A stretch of 64,000 nucleotides of DNA, taken from Undibacterium sp. 5I1 (GTDB lineage: Bacteria > Pseudomonadota > Gammaproteobacteria > Burkholderiales > Burkholderiaceae_D). The stretch spans positions 2,294,001-2,358,000 of the forward strand of contig NZ_JAVIWI010000001.1 in the NCBI RefSeq assembly GCF_034314085.1. Direction: 5' to 3'. Numbering within the stretch: position 1 is the first letter of the stretch; every line of letters starts with the position of its first letter. Shown here piece by piece: positions 1-9,796 of this stretch. A program made the position numbers and the translations under genes. The notes beneath the pieces were generated by a model, which searched no databases, had not been told where the DNA came from, and worked only from the letters and a program-made list of their open reading frames with translations.

Positions 1-1
1 T

Positions 2-85
2 GAGTTTGATGAAGGTGTTTCAGCGCGGCTGATGACTTACGTGGGTTGCGCGATGCGCACCACTTCAAATGATGAAAGTTCATGA
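2..85 (+). CDS. C-terminal end of an unidentified protein (possibly MoxR/CbbQ-type ATPase), 5' outside window
   Basis: An open frame enters from the left edge and stops at TGA 83-85, giving 27 residues. They include GVSARLMTYVGCAM, which resembles the end of the C-terminal helical domain of CbbQ/NirQ-like MoxR AAA+ ATPases (pattern GVSTRLLxYA). That is the only support. The assignment is tentative because all the catalytic parts lie outside the window. The gene converges on the DUF4349 gene 33 bases further on. Confidence 0.35.
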   Translation, partial: EFDEGVSARLMTYVGCAMRTTSNDESS

Positions 86-118
86 TGAACCTTCATCTTG
101 TGAGTACTAAAGCACACG

Positions 119-997
119 TCAATTCTTTTCAAACTTCCGTCTTCTGTACTGCTTGATTTTTTTGAATAGCCAAACACAAAAAGTCAGAAGCAGCAGCCAT
201 GGCAATGCGGTTGCGATAAAGGTGACGACCATTGCCAGTGCATCTAGGCTATTGCGTACGAAGCCAGAAGCGGCGCTGCTTAATGGTGCCAAGACAGAAG
301 CCTTGTTTGCAGAGGCAATTCGGATGTTGAGAATTTCGGTATCGACGCGTTTCATCAAGACAACGCGTTGTCCACTCAATGATTCTAGATCGGACTGGAC
401 TTGCACCAGTTGCTCATTGACTTTAATCAGCGCATCAATATCGCTGCCCGCCTTGGCGCGCAGACCTTCCAGCCGACTACGAAAATCTTCTTTGAGCGCG
501 ATCTGTTTTGCCGTGTCTTCAATCCGTCCGCTCAAATCCTCTGCGCTGGTGCGCTGATCGGATAACTTACCTTCGTGGCTGACTAACGCGATTAGCTTAG
601 GAATATCTGCGGGCTTTGCACGCAACTTTAAATTAGCGCTAGCGAAATCACTGCCGCTAACGCTAATATCCAAAACATCGCAACTCTCGGCAGCATCACA
701 GGTGCGCTTGAGGTTCTCGACTAATGGCGTAATTTTTTCTTCAGCAATATTGATGCCGATAGAATGCTCGTAAGCAAGATAACGACGAGAGGACTCCTTC
801 GCTTTTGATGGCGCCCTACTTTCTCCAGGTTCCCTTTGCGCTGACGCAGGCATTTCTGCCTGAAGAGGAGAAGCGACCTCTTGCGCCAACACGACGCCTG
901 TCGGTCTTCTATACTCATCATCCGAAGTCTCTTTTTTCGAGCAAGCACTCAGGCTAAACATCGCTAGAAGCATACAAAAGCAAGCAGTTTTTTTCAT
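119..997 (-). CDS. DUF4349-family lipoprotein with C-terminal membrane anchor
   Basis: The 292-aa protein opens with a lipoprotein signal peptide (MKKTACFCMLLAMFSLSAC, lipid-attachment Cys19). An Ala/Pro/Ser-rich spacer follows. The DUF4349 core (about residues 75-230) contains a predicted coiled coil with an alternating Leu/Ile pattern around residues 165-215. One membrane helix lies near residues 257-277, followed by a basic tail. DUF4349 proteins are envelope proteins of unknown function, so no reaction can be given. A lipoprotein signal plus a C-terminal transmembrane segment would place the coiled-coil domain in the periplasm, attached at both ends. It is a stand-alone gene. Confidence 0.8.
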   Translation of the reverse strand: MKKTACFCMLLAMFSLSACSKKETSDDEYRRPTGVVLAQEVASPLQAEMPASAQREPGESRAPSKAKESSRRYLAYEHSIGINIAEEKITPLVENLKRTCDAAESCDVLDISVSGSDFASANLKLRAKPADIPKLIALVSHEGKLSDQRTSAEDLSGRIEDTAKQIALKEDFRSRLEGLRAKAGSDIDALIKVNEQLVQVQSDLESLSGQRVVLMKRVDTEILNIRIASANKASVLAPLSSAASGFVRNSLDALAMVVTFIATALPWLLLLTFCVWLFKKIKQYRRRKFEKN

Positions 998-1239
998 AAG
1001 ATGACTTGTAGTTTGAATATGAAATAGATACTAACTGAGCGTATTGAAATATGCACGCTGAAAACATAAATCGGACGCTCCAGCGGTATTTCGTACAAGA
1101 TGTTTTATCGTCAGATTGAGGAACGATATAGATCGTTATATGTAATTTGCAGAGTGAATATGGATGGCGAATAGGCGAGTGCTTATAATGCATAACACGC
1201 AATATGCAACTTCACACTTGATTTGAAAGTTTATCTTTG

Positions 1240-1548
1240 ATGATAGAAATCATATTTTTAATCTTGCCAGTTGTTTTTGCACTCTCGCTAAAGAAGGGTT
1301 CAGATAAAGATCTAAGTCGATATCGCGAAGAGGCGAAGGAACAGTTTCGCGCTTATCGAGCGAAGTCCAGCGATGCTCGCTTTGCCTTCAATGGTGCGGA
1401 TGCTGAGATCGTTAAAGAAGATGAGTCTATTACTAGCGACGAAGACAATGGCGTAGTTGTTCACTACAGGTTAACCTGTTTCGCTAGAAATGCAGCGGGC
1501 GAATATTTTATGTATGTGTCAAATCAAAACGGCAGGCCATTTTTTTAA
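1240..1548 (+). CDS. small membrane-anchored protein of unknown function
   Basis: A 102-aa product with one N-terminal hydrophobic segment (IEIIFLILPVVFAL), then a charged region and a C-terminal part rich in aromatic and beta-prone residues ending in RPFF. I do not recognise a family. The ATG at 1240 is preferred over the TTG just before it. It stands alone between the DUF4349 gene on the opposite strand and a 490-base gap. The membrane segment followed by a soluble domain suggests an inner-membrane-anchored protein. It could also be an expressed fragment of a larger lost gene. Confidence 0.5.
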   Translation: MIEIIFLILPVVFALSLKKGSDKDLSRYREEAKEQFRAYRAKSSDARFAFNGADAEIVKEDESITSDEDNGVVVHYRLTCFARNAAGEYFMYVSNQNGRPFF

Positions 1549-2036
1549 ACACGTCAGCCAAAGTAACGCCAAAATCGCTCTTGGAAAAATTTACGTCAGT
1601 CTGCAAAAATAGCATTCGTAGCGCTAGGATAACCACGCGATCCGTTTCATCGGATATCCTCTGTTTTTAAGCTATTTTATTTTCTATCATTAGTGCATAA
1701 AAATGCCGTAATGATAATGCGGCTGGTGGCATGTTTTCGGGCTGCGGGGCGCATTTTTATTAGGGGATTCTTTTTTTCTTAGACACTTTTTACATAGCTT
1801 GTTGTATCAGCAAACATAGCCTGAGCAATGGCAAGATGAATGATATGTGCGAGACTGGGGATAGTTCTAACGTCTGCAGTTTTTCATCGATAAAAAATTG
1901 CGCTTCGTCATACACTTCTTACAAAAAAAATCATACTCGCTTTGCTGGTCGCTTTTTTCAATAACCTCAATAAAAAATATTGACATCATTCAATCAAGAA
2001 TGACGCCTCGATCTTTTTAATCAATCTCAATTATTT
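1549..2036. other. AT-rich gene-free stretch with one 10-bp hairpin
   Basis: No convincing gene is present. A perfect 10-bp inverted repeat (ATAAAAATGC at 1697-1706 with GCATTTTTAT at 1751-1760) encloses about 44 bases and is followed closely by a run of seven T (TTCTTTTTTTC). It could terminate the small gene at 1240-1548. The rest looks like decayed intergenic DNA. Confidence 0.3.
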
Positions 2037-2818
2037 ATGAAATTTTCTCTAATAATTTTTTTGAGCTAGCTCAACATCCTGCTACCAGGCATCACAAGTG
2101 CGACAACTGATGATCCCAACATAAAACTACTAAGCATCGAAGAAGCCAAGTTCCGAGAGAAAAATGATGTGAAAGCTGATAGCAAGGTGGAATACAAAGA
2201 TGAAAATGCGAAGTTGATCTCTTTTAGCGAGTTTCAGACTTTGTTGCAAAAATTTAGACATGTGAATATTGCAAAAAGAAAACTGATGTTTGAAAATGAT
2301 CAGGGACAAATAGTCAGCGGTCCTGCGACGTTTATTTTTTCCGTGTCGAATAAAGAGAAAGAAATTTTTCTTGATAAGGCGAAATACGCAATTAATGCTG
2401 GCGACACTTTCCCGCCATCTACTTTAAAAACATTAGATGAGAAGACTTTGGATAACCGGGAATTAACAGGTCGCTATACGCTGGTGAACTTTTTCTTCGC
2501 TGATTGTGCACCTTGTATTCAAGAGCTTCCATTACTCAATGCATTTGCAGAAAAAATCGGCATATCCAGTTAATCGCCATGACATTTGACGACCAAGACC
2601 GGACGAAAAAACTTGTCGCCGGTCATCCATTTAAATGGCGTGTGGTTCCTGGTGCAAAAACTCTGATTGATCAGCTTGGGGTGAAGGCTTATCCTACTTT
2701 TGCATTACTTGATTCAGCAGGCAAGCTCATTGAGTTTAAACAAGGTTTAAGTATTAACGAGAAAAGCAATGCCTTAGAAAAATGGATTGAGGGGATCATC
2801 GCTGCACAAAATAAATAA
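2037..2818 (+). pseudogene. TlpA/thioredoxin-like secreted protein, broken by a stop and a frameshift
   Basis: Read from ATG 2037, the frame gives a signal-peptide-like start (MKFSLIIFLS), then an in-frame TAG at 2067-2069. It continues in the same frame (LNILLPGITSATTDD...) through a thioredoxin-type region with the redox motif CAPC, encoded around 2506-2517. That frame stops at 2571-2573. The C-terminal thioredoxin half (LIAMTFDDQ...VKAYPTFALLDSAG) continues in another frame to TAA 2816-2818, so one indel lies near 2545-2570, where there is an A-run. The restored product would be about 260 aa, normal for a periplasmic TlpA-family disulfide reductase. Two independent lesions argue for decay, although sequencing error could explain one of them. 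Confidence 0.75.
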
Positions 2819-2996
2819 TTAATTGATAACTAATCGACATGTGCAACGGCAGAAACACCGTCGATCAAATCGCACAAAAGTCTGGCATTGCCTTATGATC
2901 TTGGCGGAGACAAAATTACACCTTTATTGTGTGAATGATGCATAAAATTTAATGCTCTTAAGCCACACACTATCTATTACCTTAGTAACAAACCTT

Positions 2997-4721
2997 ATGA
3001 AGCCTGTTCGCCTACCTGCTGCTGCAACGATTGCTCTGCCACGCTGGAGCATCATCGCTTTATGTTTGCTGTATATCTTGCCCGGTTTAATTGGCCGTGA
3101 TCCCTGGAAAGGGGATGATGCGGCTAGCTTTGGCATTATGTGGACGATGGCGCATGGTGGGATGGTTGATTGGTTGTGGCCGCATATCGTCGGGTTACCG
3201 ATGCCGGAAGAAGGTCCTCTGGCATTTTGGCTGGGTGCAATCTGCATTAAGTTATTTGGCTGGCTAATGGGCGATGCGATGGCGGCAAGGCTGTCGACTG
3301 GTATATTTTTTATGCTGGGATCAGTGTCTGTCTGGTACACCACGTATTTATTGGGCAGAAGAACAGAAGCTCAACCATTAAAGCTTGCCTTTGGCGGTCA
3401 GCCTGAGCCGAGAGATTTTGGGCGGACGCTAGCAGATGGTGCGCTGCTGATTTATCTCGGTTGCCTTGGTTTGTTATTACGAAGTCACCAGACCAGCGCA
3501 GAGGCACTACAAATTGCGTTGGTCGCTTATGCGCTTTACTCGTGCGCAAGATTACTGGATTTGGCCAGTAAAAAGAACGCTTTAAAATTGGGAATTACTT
3601 TAGGGCTGCTGGTACTTACGAGGGGCTGGGTATTGCCACTGGGCTTGGGGATTACCTTGATTGGTCTTTGTTTTTATCGCCAGCAAAAGCAATATCAGCT
3701 CATGCTGAAATATTCGTTTCCGGTGGCCGTGTTAGTCGCCTCATCTTGGTTGCTTGCCGTTAGCATTGCGCACCCGTATGACAGCACACCTTTACCTGCA
3801 TGGATGCTGTGGAATTCTCGCCAAATTGATTTGCCTAGTGTAGACAATATTTCATATTTTTTTAAATATGGCATTTGGTTTGCTTGGCCTGCCTGGCCAT
3901 TTGCAGCATGGGCAATTTATGCATGGCGCAAACAGGAAAAGGCTTTGCATATTTCTTTGCCGGTGTCGTTTTTTAGCTGTTTTGTGGTTCTGGCGTTTAT
4001 CAATCCGTATGCAGAAGAAGGAATTTTATTGCCGATACTGCCACCGCTGGCGATATTGGCCGCGTTCGGTTTGCCAACAATGAAGCGTAGCGCAATTAAT
4101 GCCGTGGATTGGTTTGCGGTAATGGTCTTAACCGGTGTCGCGGCGTTGTTCTGGCTGTATTGGATTGCTGCACAAACTGGATGGCCAGTAGGCGTAGCCA
4201 AACAAGTTGCGCGCTTCTCGCCTAGCCATCAAGCGCACTTTAATGGCTTTAGCTTTGTCATTGCTTTGTGTACCACGATTGCCTGGTTTGCGATTGTATA
4301 TTGGCGTATTTCTCGCCAGCCAGCCGTGTTGTGGCGGGCAGTTGTGTTATCAAGTGGCGGGGTTATTTTATGCTGGTTATTGTTACTGACCTTGGGATTG
4401 CCCATCATCAATGACAGGATTAGTTATGCCGACTTGACCCAAGATTTGGTACGGAATATGCCGCATAATTATCGCTGCATTGATAGCAATGTCGATCCGT
4501 CGCAACGTGCCTCATTTGCCTATTTTGGCGGTTTGCATTTTGCAGGTTTTACCGACCAGCCTTGTGACATGCTGTTGCTACAATCAAGTCGCCATACACT
4601 GAATGCCAGCCCGGTGGTGGATGGCAACGCCTTCCCGGGGACTTGGGAAGTGATCTGGACAGGACATCGAGCATCTGACCGGGACGAATTATTCTCGCTG
4701 TATATTCAGAAAAAGCCGTAA
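2997..4721 (+). CDS. membrane glycosyltransferase, GT39/ArnT-like
   Basis: About 574 aa with many hydrophobic helices, starting at the ATG at 2997 (an upstream ATG at 2952 would add 15 unlikely residues). After the first membrane helix comes GRDPWKGDD, the acidic motif in the first periplasmic loop typical of the ArnT/PMT (GT39) superfamily. These enzymes move sugars from polyprenyl-phosphate carriers to lipid A or proteins at the periplasmic face. The N-terminal two thirds carries the helices and the end (about residues 475-574) is a soluble periplasmic domain. No aminoarabinose genes (arn) are nearby, so the sugar and acceptor are unknown. It is monocistronic. Confidence 0.75.
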   Translation: MKPVRLPAAATIALPRWSIIALCLLYILPGLIGRDPWKGDDAASFGIMWTMAHGGMVDWLWPHIVGLPMPEEGPLAFWLGAICIKLFGWLMGDAMAARLSTGIFFMLGSVSVWYTTYLLGRRTEAQPLKLAFGGQPEPRDFGRTLADGALLIYLGCLGLLLRSHQTSAEALQIALVAYALYSCARLLDLASKKNALKLGITLGLLVLTRGWVLPLGLGITLIGLCFYRQQKQYQLMLKYSFPVAVLVASSWLLAVSIAHPYDSTPLPAWMLWNSRQIDLPSVDNISYFFKYGIWFAWPAWPFAAWAIYAWRKQEKALHISLPVSFFSCFVVLAFINPYAEEGILLPILPPLAILAAFGLPTMKRSAINAVDWFAVMVLTGVAALFWLYWIAAQTGWPVGVAKQVARFSPSHQAHFNGFSFVIALCTTIAWFAIVYWRISRQPAVLWRAVVLSSGGVILCWLLLLTLGLPIINDRISYADLTQDLVRNMPHNYRCIDSNVDPSQRASFAYFGGLHFAGFTDQPCDMLLLQSSRHTLNASPVVDGNAFPGTWEVIWTGHRASDRDELFSLYIQKKP

Positions 4722-4760
4722 TTGAATGATTTCAGCTTGCTCTGAAACTGTTCAAGATAC

Positions 4761-4846
4761 AATATACTCTCAATTATTTTTGTAGAAAATGGCTGATTGC
4801 TCAATATTTATATGGACAATCAAAATATACTTATAGGGAGTATATT
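4761..4846. repeat. dispersed palindromic repeat, copy A
   Basis: An 86-bp element starting AATATACTC and ending GGGAGTATATT, so its ends are inverted repeats. It has a conserved interior ATATGGACAATCAAAATATAC. The same arrangement is seen at 41060-41139 and 48594-48676, and a weaker relative at 35609-35680. Its right end touches the next element at 4851. Non-coding, after the glycosyltransferase gene. Confidence 0.7.
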
Positions 4847-4850
4847 TAAT

Positions 4851-5081
4851 CCAGATTTTCCATTGGAACAGCAACAATTGACCCTTTGGCGGACTGACTG
4901 GCTATCCGCGACGACGACGCAAGCTGCATCTTGCTAGGAGGAGCAACAAAGCCAGGCAGTTCGCCAAAGGGTCAATTGTCGCTGTAACGCTCGCACTCAA
5001 ATCGCGGTCGTGCTATCCCGCTGAAGACCGCACGCCGTCTGCGTTTCTTGCGAAGTGGTAGCGGTCTAATGGAAAATCTGG
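4851..5081. mobile_element. MITE-like nested inverted-repeat element
   Basis: The outer ends are a perfect 14-bp inverted repeat (CCAGATTTTCCATT at 4851-4864, complement at 5068-5081). Inside is a second strong palindrome: 18 perfect bp (4874-4891 with 4962-4979) that extends with a few mismatches to a stem of roughly 38 bp around a 40-base loop. No ORF is present. Terminal inverted repeats without a transposase suggest a non-autonomous transposable element. The family is not recognised, and the inner hairpin would form a very stable RNA structure if transcribed. Confidence 0.6.
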
Positions 5082-5119
5082 GTTTAAAGCATCAATATAA
5101 ATTGCTAACATTATTTGGC

Positions 5120-5998
5120 TTAAACCGTCTCTTTAATAGCAGCGAACTCATTCCAGGCCAGCGCAGCTAACACCACGGCGCCGCCATAGATCGTTGCATT
5201 CGCCGGCACTTCACCAGCACCGAGCCAAGCCCAAATCGGCCCCAGCAACACTTCCACCAAAGCCAACAAAGATACCTCGGGCGCAGCCAGACTTCTGGTT
5301 GCACGAACCATCAACATGCATGGAAAACCTAATTGAAATACGCCTAACACGGCGAGTATTAATAAGTCATGTGCAGATGCCTGAAAAGGCAAGGCAAATG
5401 GCAGCATCGCCAGCGCAGAAATCACGCCACCAATCATGACTGCGGGCGCTAAATCCAACGCGTGCCCACCCTTTTTCAACACGATCACGTTGACTGAGGC
5501 TGCTACTGGTATCCCCATCGCAATCAACATGCCAGTCAACCCTCTACCATCGACTTGTGACATGCCGCCAGCGAACATCCAGACCATACCTGCCAATGTC
5601 ACAGCGATGGCTAACCAGGTGCGCGTCAATATCTTTTGGCGGAGAAAAATCCAGGCGAAAAAGGCTGTCAACAACGGTGAAACACTCATGACAATCAACG
5701 TATTAGCCACGGTGGTCATGGTGAGGGCAATCATAAAACAACAAAACATGATGGCCCACATAATGCCAGAGACAAATCCAAAGCGACCAACGGATAATAG
5801 TTTTTTCAACGCACCGGTATTGTGCTGCACACTCATCGCCAGCACGACATAGATGGCAGCAAACAGGCTGCGCCAGAAGGTAACTTCAAAGCCACGTGCA
5901 ACATCAAGATGCCGCGTCAGCACACCTGCGGTGCTCCACAATATAGCGACGCAGATCATTAAAAGCAAAGCAGTACGATGGCTGGGTTGATTGTGCAT
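5120..5998 (-). CDS. EamA/DMT-superfamily transporter
   Basis: A 292-aa protein with ten predicted membrane helices arranged as two EamA repeats (about residues 10-140 and 150-285), the usual size for the drug/metabolite transporter superfamily. Features include the early ILWSTAGVLTRHL helix, FWRSLFAA at the end of the first pair, and EVSLLALVEVLLGPIWAWL in the second repeat. It sits in the inner membrane and most likely exports a small metabolite or amino acid. The substrate cannot be told from sequence. Transcribed alone, upstream of and parallel to a MITE-like element. Confidence 0.85.
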   Translation of the reverse strand: MHNQPSHRTALLLMICVAILWSTAGVLTRHLDVARGFEVTFWRSLFAAIYVVLAMSVQHNTGALKKLLSVGRFGFVSGIMWAIMFCCFMIALTMTTVANTLIVMSVSPLLTAFFAWIFLRQKILTRTWLAIAVTLAGMVWMFAGGMSQVDGRGLTGMLIAMGIPVAASVNVIVLKKGGHALDLAPAVMIGGVISALAMLPFALPFQASAHDLLILAVLGVFQLGFPCMLMVRATRSLAAPEVSLLALVEVLLGPIWAWLGAGEVPANATIYGGAVVLAALAWNEFAAIKETV

Positions 5999-6049
5999 AG
6001 GATATTTTATTCAGCTCAAATGCAAATTAAAAATCTCGGTTAAATAAAA

Positions 6050-6095
6050 AAACCCGTTTAACTCGAACCACTGTGTGGAGGAGCAAAACGGGTTT
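6050..6095 (-). terminator. intrinsic terminator after typA
   Basis: AAACCCGTTT (6050-6059) pairs with AAACGGGTTT (6086-6095). On the minus strand the stem is followed by a T-run (the A-run at 6045-6052), so it ends the typA transcript. Confidence 0.8.
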
Positions 6096-6139
6096 CAATT
6101 CTATCTGGCGATCATGCTAATCGGCAGATCAAACTTTAA

Positions 6140-7975
6140 TTACGCGTCGCGAGAAGCCTTTTTACGCTCGTGCTCTTTCAAATAACGCTTACGCAGACGA
6201 ATGCTCTTAGGCGTGACTTCAACCAACTCGTCATCCTCAATAAATTCAACTGCATATTCCAGACTCATCTGAATTGGTGGTACCAAACGTACTGCTTCAT
6301 CCGTACCGGAGGAGCGCACGTTAGTTAATTGCTTACCTTTGATCGGATTCACAACCAGATCATTGTCACGGGAGTGAATACCGATAATCATGCCTTCGTA
6401 CACCGGATCGTTGTGAACAACGAACATACGGCCGCGATCTTGTAATTTCCAGATTGCATAAGCGACGGCAGCGCCATCATCTTGAGAAATCAACACACCA
6501 TTGCGACGACCTGCTAACTCACCTTTAGAATTATCAACTGGCGCGTATTCATCAAACACATGGCTCATCAAACCTGTACCGCGCGTCAATGTCATGAATT
6601 CGCCCTGGAAGCCGATCAGACCGCGTGCAGGAATACGATATTCGAGGCGCACACGACCTTTGCCATCCGGTTCCATGTTTTGCAAATCACCGCGACGACG
6701 ACCGAGCTCTTCCATCACGCCGCCCTGGTTGTTTTCTTCGACATCCACGGTCAAGTTTTCATACGGCTCATGGCGCACGCCATCCACCATTTTGAATACG
6801 ACACGTGGACGGGAAACGGAAAGTTCAAAACCTTCGCGACGCATATTTTCGATCAAAATCGTCAGATGTAATTCGCCGCGACCGGATACTTCATAAGTAG
6901 AGTCATCGTTTTCAGCTTGTACTACACGCAAAGCCATATTGGCTTTCAATTCGCGATCCAAACGATCGCGGATTTGACGCGTTGTAACGAATTTACCTTC
7001 GCGACCAGCCAATGGTGAATTGTTAACCATGAAGTTCATTGTCAAGGTTGGCTCATCAACCTTCAACATTGGCAAACCCAGCGGTGTATCTGGTGCGCAG
7101 ATAGTAGAACCGATACTGATTTCTTCGATACCGTTAATCAACACGATGTCGCCAGCCAGTGCTTCGTCAACCAAAATACGATCCAGACCTTTAAACGTCA
7201 GAACCTGATTGATACGTGCTTTGGTTGGCTTGTCGTCTGGACCATTCATCCAAATAACGTCTTGTAGAGGCTTAACACGACCGCTCAAGATACGACCAAC
7301 ACCGATCTTACCAACGTAAGAGGAGTATTCCAAAGACGTGATCTGCAATTGCAAAGGACCATCTGGATCATCTTGACGCGCAGGAACGTGTTTTAGGATC
7401 GCCTCGAACAAGGGATCCATGTTGCCTTCGCGGATATTATCTTCCAAACCTGCATAGCCTTTGAAGCCAGATGCATAAATGATAGGGAAATCTAACTGCT
7501 CATCAGTTGCGCCGAGCTTGTCAAACAATTCAAATGTCGCATTGACTGCTTTCTGCGGATCTGCATTTTCACGATCAATCTTATTCACAACGACGATCGG
7601 TTTTAAACCCAACGCTAACGCCTTACGAGTCACAAAACGTGTTTGCGGCATCGGGCCTTCTTGCGCATCGACCAGCAACAAAACGCTGTCTACCATAGAC
7701 AATACACGCTCAACTTCACCACCGAAATCGGCATGGCCTGGCGTATCAACGATATTAATATGCGTACCTTTGTACTCAACAGCGCAGTTCTTGGACAGAA
7801 TCGTGATGCCACGCTCTTTTTCAATATCGTTAGAATCCATCACGCGGGCATCAACCTGTTGGTTGTCGCGGAAAGTACCGGACTGACGCAATAATTGGTC
7901 AACCAGTGTGGTTTTGCCGTGATCGACGTGAGCGATAATGGCGATGTTGCGGATAGCGCGTTTTGTATTTGACAT
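6140..7975 (-). CDS. typA: ribosome-associated GTPase TypA/BipA
   Basis: 611 aa, normal for the family. The N-terminal GTPase domain shows AHVDHGKTT (G1, about residues 16-24), [12 protein letters not shown] (G3) and NKID (G4). EF-G-like domains III and V and the TypA-specific C-terminal domain follow, ending in a basic tail ([12 protein letters not shown]). TypA binds 70S ribosomes and assists 50S subunit assembly and translation under stress and low temperature. It is the last gene of the minus-strand translation cluster, 180 bp after truB, with its own terminator. A TATAAT-like box at 8014-8019 (minus strand) suggests a separate promoter. Confidence 0.97.
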   Translation of the reverse strand: MSNTKRAIRNIAIIAHVDHGKTTLVDQLLRQSGTFRDNQQVDARVMDSNDIEKERGITILSKNCAVEYKGTHINIVDTPGHADFGGEVERVLSMVDSVLLLVDAQEGPMPQTRFVTRKALALGLKPIVVVNKIDRENADPQKAVNATFELFDKLGATDEQLDFPIIYASGFKGYAGLEDNIREGNMDPLFEAILKHVPARQDDPDGPLQLQITSLEYSSYVGKIGVGRILSGRVKPLQDVIWMNGPDDKPTKARINQVLTFKGLDRILVDEALAGDIVLINGIEEISIGSTICAPDTPLGLPMLKVDEPTLTMNFMVNNSPLAGREGKFVTTRQIRDRLDRELKANMALRVVQAENDDSTYEVSGRGELHLTILIENMRREGFELSVSRPRVVFKMVDGVRHEPYENLTVDVEENNQGGVMEELGRRRGDLQNMEPDGKGRVRLEYRIPARGLIGFQGEFMTLTRGTGLMSHVFDEYAPVDNSKGELAGRRNGVLISQDDGAAVAYAIWKLQDRGRMFVVHNDPVYEGMIIGIHSRDNDLVVNPIKGKQLTNVRSSGTDEAVRLVPPIQMSLEYAVEFIEDDELVEVTPKSIRLRKRYLKEHERKKASRDA

Positions 7976-8156
7976 GGTAGCGAGAAGATTTAGGGAAATT
8001 CAGATAACCCAATATTATAACATGTTGTACTGCACAACATTTGGATAATAAGCAAAACTCCTATTATTTCAAGGAGTTACTACGTGTTAGTGACAAGAAC
8101 TGATTACTACTAGAATCTTCTTAGATAAATTAAAACCAGCGATAGATCACTACAAA

Positions 8157-9092
8157 TTACATCATCGTCGTTGCAATTAATCGTTCTGGCGCCAGAATGC
8201 TGTATTCCTGCAATTGGGCAGAACCTAGCAATTGTTGATCTGAGGCACGATATACGCGAACACGGCCAATTTGCGTAGGTAAGATGGTAGATTCTTTGCC
8301 TAAAGCTAAACGTTGCCCCTGTAAAAATCGCTTTGCCAGTTCTTCCGTCAAATCAAGTCGAGGAAAGCTAGATAGCAAGGCATCTACGGGTGCCAATAAA
8401 GCTAATCGGTCAGTTTCTTCGATCTCACCCAAAGCCTCAAGAGTGATCGATTTTTCCAAGATTAAATGCCCGACCTGGGTCCGTCGCAAAGCTTTTAGAT
8501 GTGCTCCGCAAGATAATACTTTGCCGATGTCTTCACCCAATACCCGGATATAAGTTCCCTTGCTGCAACATACATTGAGCGTCAAATACGGGGCGTCATA
8601 ACTTACAAAATCAAGACTATGGATTGTTACTGGCCTTGCCTCTCGCTCCAGGGTTATGCCGGCACGCGCGTACTCATACAGAGGTTTTCCATCACGCTTG
8701 AGGGCAGAATACATAGGAGGAGTTTGCAGAATATCACCACGAAATTGCGCTAAGGCGGCATGGATTTGCTCTTCAGTCACATTGACTGACAAGCTTTCTA
8801 CGATCTCGCCTTCCGTATCTCCGGTAGTAGTGCTAACTCCCAGATGTACGGTAGTTTGATATGTCTTATCTGCTTCCAATAAATCTTGAGAAAATTTGGT
8901 CGCCTCACCAAAACATAGCGGCAACAAACCCGTCGCAAACGGATCCAATGTACCGGTATGCCCCGCCTTTTGCGCATTAAATAGGCGCTTTGCTTTAATC
9001 AGCGCGTCGTTGCTAGATAGTCCGACAGGTTTATCCAGCAATAAAACGCCGTGCACTGGCACACGTACTCTCTTTTTTACCGGACTATTCAT
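8157..9092 (-). CDS. truB: tRNA pseudouridine(55) synthase TruB
   Basis: 311 aa. The catalytic motif GHTGTLDPFATGLLP is present with the nucleophile Asp50. The N-terminal LLLDKPVGLSSNDAL loop and the C-terminal PUA-like part (about residues 245-305) are intact. It makes pseudouridine 55 in the T-loop of tRNAs. It lies downstream of rbfA in the rimP-nusA-infB-rbfA-truB order usual in proteobacteria; the rbfA-truB gap is 194 bp, so a secondary promoter is possible. Confidence 0.97.
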   Translation of the reverse strand: MNSPVKKRVRVPVHGVLLLDKPVGLSSNDALIKAKRLFNAQKAGHTGTLDPFATGLLPLCFGEATKFSQDLLEADKTYQTTVHLGVSTTTGDTEGEIVESLSVNVTEEQIHAALAQFRGDILQTPPMYSALKRDGKPLYEYARAGITLEREARPVTIHSLDFVSYDAPYLTLNVCCSKGTYIRVLGEDIGKVLSCGAHLKALRRTQVGHLILEKSITLEALGEIEETDRLALLAPVDALLSSFPRLDLTEELAKRFLQGQRLALGKESTILPTQIGRVRVYRASDQQLLGSAQLQEYSILAPERLIATTMM

Positions 9093-9286
9093 AAGACGTG
9101 AGGGAGGTTTTTATTGCACCATTGACCTATCAGTGCATGAGTGACAAAACAGGCAAAAGCAGTAAATATTAACATCGACAGTTAGGCGACCAGATATAGG
9201 AAAAAGCTCAATCCGAACTCGATACATTAAGTACGTATAAAGCAGAACTTTTATCTATAAATGCCTAAGCCTAATGCCCATTGCAA

Positions 9287-9676
9287 TTATGCTTCGCCGT
9301 CGTCTTTAGAGCGAGTAGCATTGGCCTCATCAATTAACTTGGACATTGCGATACCGCGTATCGTAGAAGTGTCATGCAGAAAATGTAATTGTGGCAGAGT
9401 ATGAATATGCAGGCGGAGACCTAATTGATTACGCAAAAATCCAGCCGCTTTCGACAAGGCCTCAATGGTACTTTTTACCGCTACCGGATCATCCGCTAAA
9501 GTAGTAAAAAACACTTTTGCATGTGCGTAATCAGGTGTCAGATGCACCTCTGTCAAAGTGATCATGCCGACACGCGGGTCTTTTAATTCTGACCAGATGA
9601 TTTCTGCCAGATCGCGCTGTATCTGATCTGCGACACGCAGACCACGTCCGGGAATATTTTTGCTATGTTTTGCCAT
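9287..9676 (-). CDS. rbfA: 30S ribosome-binding factor A
   Basis: 129 aa with the RbfA KH-like fold pattern: [22 protein letters not shown] at the start, then [16 protein letters not shown], and the C-terminal LHFLHDTS signature. RbfA binds the 30S subunit during 16S maturation and is needed at low temperature. It lies 120 bp after infB, with a 10-bp stem-loop in the gap. The acidic C-terminal tail (SKDDGEA) is common in Burkholderiales. Confidence 0.96.
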   Translation of the reverse strand: MAKHSKNIPGRGLRVADQIQRDLAEIIWSELKDPRVGMITLTEVHLTPDYAHAKVFFTTLADDPVAVKSTIEALSKAAGFLRNQLGLRLHIHTLPQLHFLHDTSTIRGIAMSKLIDEANATRSKDDGEA

Positions 9677-9691
9677 AAAACCTAATTAGTA

Positions 9692-9753
9692 AGGGTGGGC
9701 AAGCTATTCACGTTTTGCCATATCGGCTGTTCGCAAACATCAGTGCCCACCCT
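9692..9753 (-). other. stem-loop between infB and rbfA
   Basis: AGGGTGGGCA (9692-9701) pairs perfectly with TGCCCACCCT (9744-9753). On the minus (coding) strand there is no T-run after it, so it looks like an intercistronic processing or mRNA-stability hairpin. On the plus strand it is followed by CTTATTTTT, which could end antisense transcription. Confidence 0.45.
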
Positions 9754-9796
9754 CTTATTTTTAAAACTATTAAAAACGCTTACAACACATTTGTAA

